From Pontiella sulfatireligans (GTDB lineage: Bacteria > Verrucomicrobiota > Kiritimatiellia > Kiritimatiellales > Pontiellaceae): a DNA stretch of 64,000 nucleotides. Positions within the stretch are counted from its first letter, which is position 1. Each line of letters starts with the position of its first letter. Positions 62,944 through 64,000 of the stretch are shown here, piece by piece. The translations under genes were made by a program, and so were the position numbers. The stretch is taken from positions 1,240,001-1,304,000 of the forward strand of contig NZ_CAAHFH010000002.1 of assembly GCF_900890705.1 (NCBI RefSeq), given 5' to 3'. The notes beneath the pieces were generated by a model. It worked only from the letters and a program-made list of their open reading frames with translations, did no database searches and was not told where the DNA came from.

Positions 62944-63522
62944 TTAGACCAGGTCGCAGGCCTCCGCCGGCATCCAGTGCGCGTCCTTGCCCTCCCACTT
63001 GACATTGCAGCCGACCGGATTGGTCGCCGGAACCGCAACGGGCTTCCCGGCCAGATGCGCCTCCAGCGCATCCGCCAATTCGTGGGTGGTCGATTTCGTC
63101 CAGTCGCGCGGATTGTCGATCGCCCGGCCGGTGTAGACCAGCTTGCGGGATTCGTCAAACACGTAGAAATGCGGCGTGCGCAGCGCGCCGTAGGCCTCGG
63201 CCACCTTTTGCGGCTCGTCATAAAGGTAGAGCCACGGAAACTTGTTTTCTTTCATCCGCTCGACCATATGCTCGAAGTCGTCCTCCGCATAGGTGTGCTT
63301 GCTGTTCGAATTAATCGCCACGAAGCGCACGCCCTGCTCTGCAAAGCGTTCGGCGATCCGCCGTGTGTCTTCGTCCGATCCGATCACGTACGGGCAATGG
63401 TTGCACGTAAAGAAAACCACCAGCACCTTGTCATCGAAATCCGCCAGCGAATAGATCTTCCCATCCGTAGCCGGCAGGCTGAATGCGGGCGCCTGATCCC
63501 CGATCTGCAATGTGAATGCCAT
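62944..63522 (-). CDS. Thioredoxin-family (AhpC/TSA-like) protein
   Basis: About 192 residues: the peroxiredoxin-like start IGDQAPAFSLPATDGKIYSL, then VVFFTCNHCPYVIGSDEDTR with a C-x2-C pair (C40 and C43), a cis-proline context LRTPHFYVFD and TGRAIDNPRDW. This is the AhpC/TSA subgroup seen next to no partner in many PVC and proteobacterial genomes. Likely a cytosolic thiol-disulfide or peroxide-handling protein; there is no signal peptide. The ATG at 63522 has GGAGA upstream; the frame reaches 63582. Confidence 0.88.
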   Translation of the reverse strand: MAFTLQIGDQAPAFSLPATDGKIYSLADFDDKVLVVFFTCNHCPYVIGSDEDTRRIAERFAEQGVRFVAINSNSKHTYAEDDFEHMVERMKENKFPWLYLYDEPQKVAEAYGALRTPHFYVFDESRKLVYTGRAIDNPRDWTKSTTHELADALEAHLAGKPVAVPATNPVGCNVKWEGKDAHWMPAEACDLV

Positions 63523-63707
63523 GATAAATCTCCGGTTGAATGCATTGGTTTTCGCTAATGACTCCGTTTTTTGCAACCCCAATTCATGACCAATAAACTA
63601 TTATTAAGTTCAAGTCTTTCATGACTAAACCCATACTGTTTCATTTTTAATAATTTATATTGACCTTCTGTTTAACAAGAACATATTGCCTCCGTCGGGA
63701 GGAAAAC

Positions 63708-63884
63708 ATGAATTCATTATTCCTTATCAAAACACCGAACGTGCAACGCCCAGTCGCCTGCAACCTCCCCGAACAAACCAGCGGGCCCTCCGCTCACTCC
63801 TCCATCCGGCAGCTCGCCGGGTTCCATTCAACGGCCTGCGCCGTTATCACGCCTAAACCTGATTTAACCAGGAGCGCATCATGA
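63708..63884 (+). CDS. Short 58-codon frame coupled to the next gene, possible leader peptide
   Basis: MNSLFLIKTPNVQRPVACNL and onward, 58 residues, no known family. GGGAGG lies 5 bases before the ATG, a strong ribosome site. Its TGA overlaps the ATG of the following secreted-protein gene as ATGA (63881-63884), so translation of the two may be coupled. Proline- and serine-rich content without clear structure suggests a leader or small product rather than an enzyme; chance cannot be excluded. Confidence 0.4.
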   Translation: MNSLFLIKTPNVQRPVACNLPEQTSGPSAHSSIRQLAGFHSTACAVITPKPDLTRSAS

Positions 63885-64000
63885 AAAAACAATCGAATAC
63901 CTTACGTATTATCCGACTCGCCACGCTAGCCCTATCCTTCGCAGCCTGCCCGTTCTTCACGGGGACAAGCTTTGCAGGCACGCTATACGTGTCCCAAGCC
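63881..64000 (+). CDS. Start of a secreted protein (cut by the window end)
   Basis: The first 40 codons read MKKQSNTLRIIRLATLALSF followed by AACPFFTGTSFAGTLYVSQA. The basic start, hydrophobic core and small residues before FAG make a signal peptide. CAGGAG lies before the ATG. GTLYVSQA at the mature start recalls beta-helix surface proteins, but too little is visible to name it. Confidence 0.7.
   Translation, partial: MKKQSNTLRIIRLATLALSFAACPFFTGTSFAGTLYVSQA

Overview
This window looks like chromosomal DNA of a Gram-negative, probably strictly or largely anaerobic bacterium. Outer-membrane export parts (a Wza-type lipoprotein and an outer-membrane beta-barrel), several lipoproteins and an oxygen-sensitive class III ribonucleotide reductase with its activase support this. 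The mix is compatible with the PVC group (Kiritimatiellota-like), but that placement is inference; no rRNA or other strong phylogenetic marker is present.

Layout. 1-1029 is the 3' end of a DinG-type helicase on the + strand. From 1094 to 50185 every gene reads on the - strand: a ~49 kb exopolysaccharide/surface-glycan locus. Read 5'->3' on the - strand it runs: a secreted Ig-like repeat protein and a small secreted protein (50185-48210); Wza and an outer-membrane barrel (48050-46219); a large secreted beta-helix protein (45573-42436); a Wzx-type flippase, an FrhB-type iron-sulfur protein and a pyruvyl transferase (42206-38100); a dense run of glycosyltransferases with a Wzy-like polymerase (38087-18685); an unusual block encoding a one-module NRPS (A-T-TE), an SDR epimerase, LhgO, a cytidylyltransferase, an RmlC-like epimerase and a SAF-domain oxidoreductase (18475-10047); an IS1182-like insertion (9992-8368); and an O-acetylation module made of a lipoprotein, AlgI and a double-headed AlgJ-like protein, ending in a DUF218 protein and a terminator.

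The locus has roughly 13 glycosyltransferase genes, at least two of them fusions, plus polymerase, flippase, export lipoprotein and decorating enzymes for O-acetyl, pyruvyl and possibly aminoacyl groups. No initiating phosphoglycosyltransferase, Wzz/Wzc kinase or exosortase is seen here, so these must lie elsewhere. The glycosyltransferase region is visibly more AT-rich than the flanks. It also carries a truncated gene copy and ~91% identical direct repeats around a fucosyltransferase-like gene, signs of modular gain and loss.

From 51174 onward the content is housekeeping: isocitrate dehydrogenase (+), DNA primase (-), CvpA (-), an nrdD-redoxin-nrdG operon (+), a decayed ATPase pseudogene, a PLD-like protein, a DUF1573 protein, a coiled-coil lipoprotein and a thioredoxin-family protein. 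The window ends inside the start of a secreted protein preceded by a short, possibly translationally coupled ORF.

The best candidates for something undescribed are (i) the NRPS/CDP-sugar block inside a Wzx/Wzy glycan locus, (ii) the repeat-flanked fucosyltransferase-like cassette and (iii) the fused double AlgJ protein.
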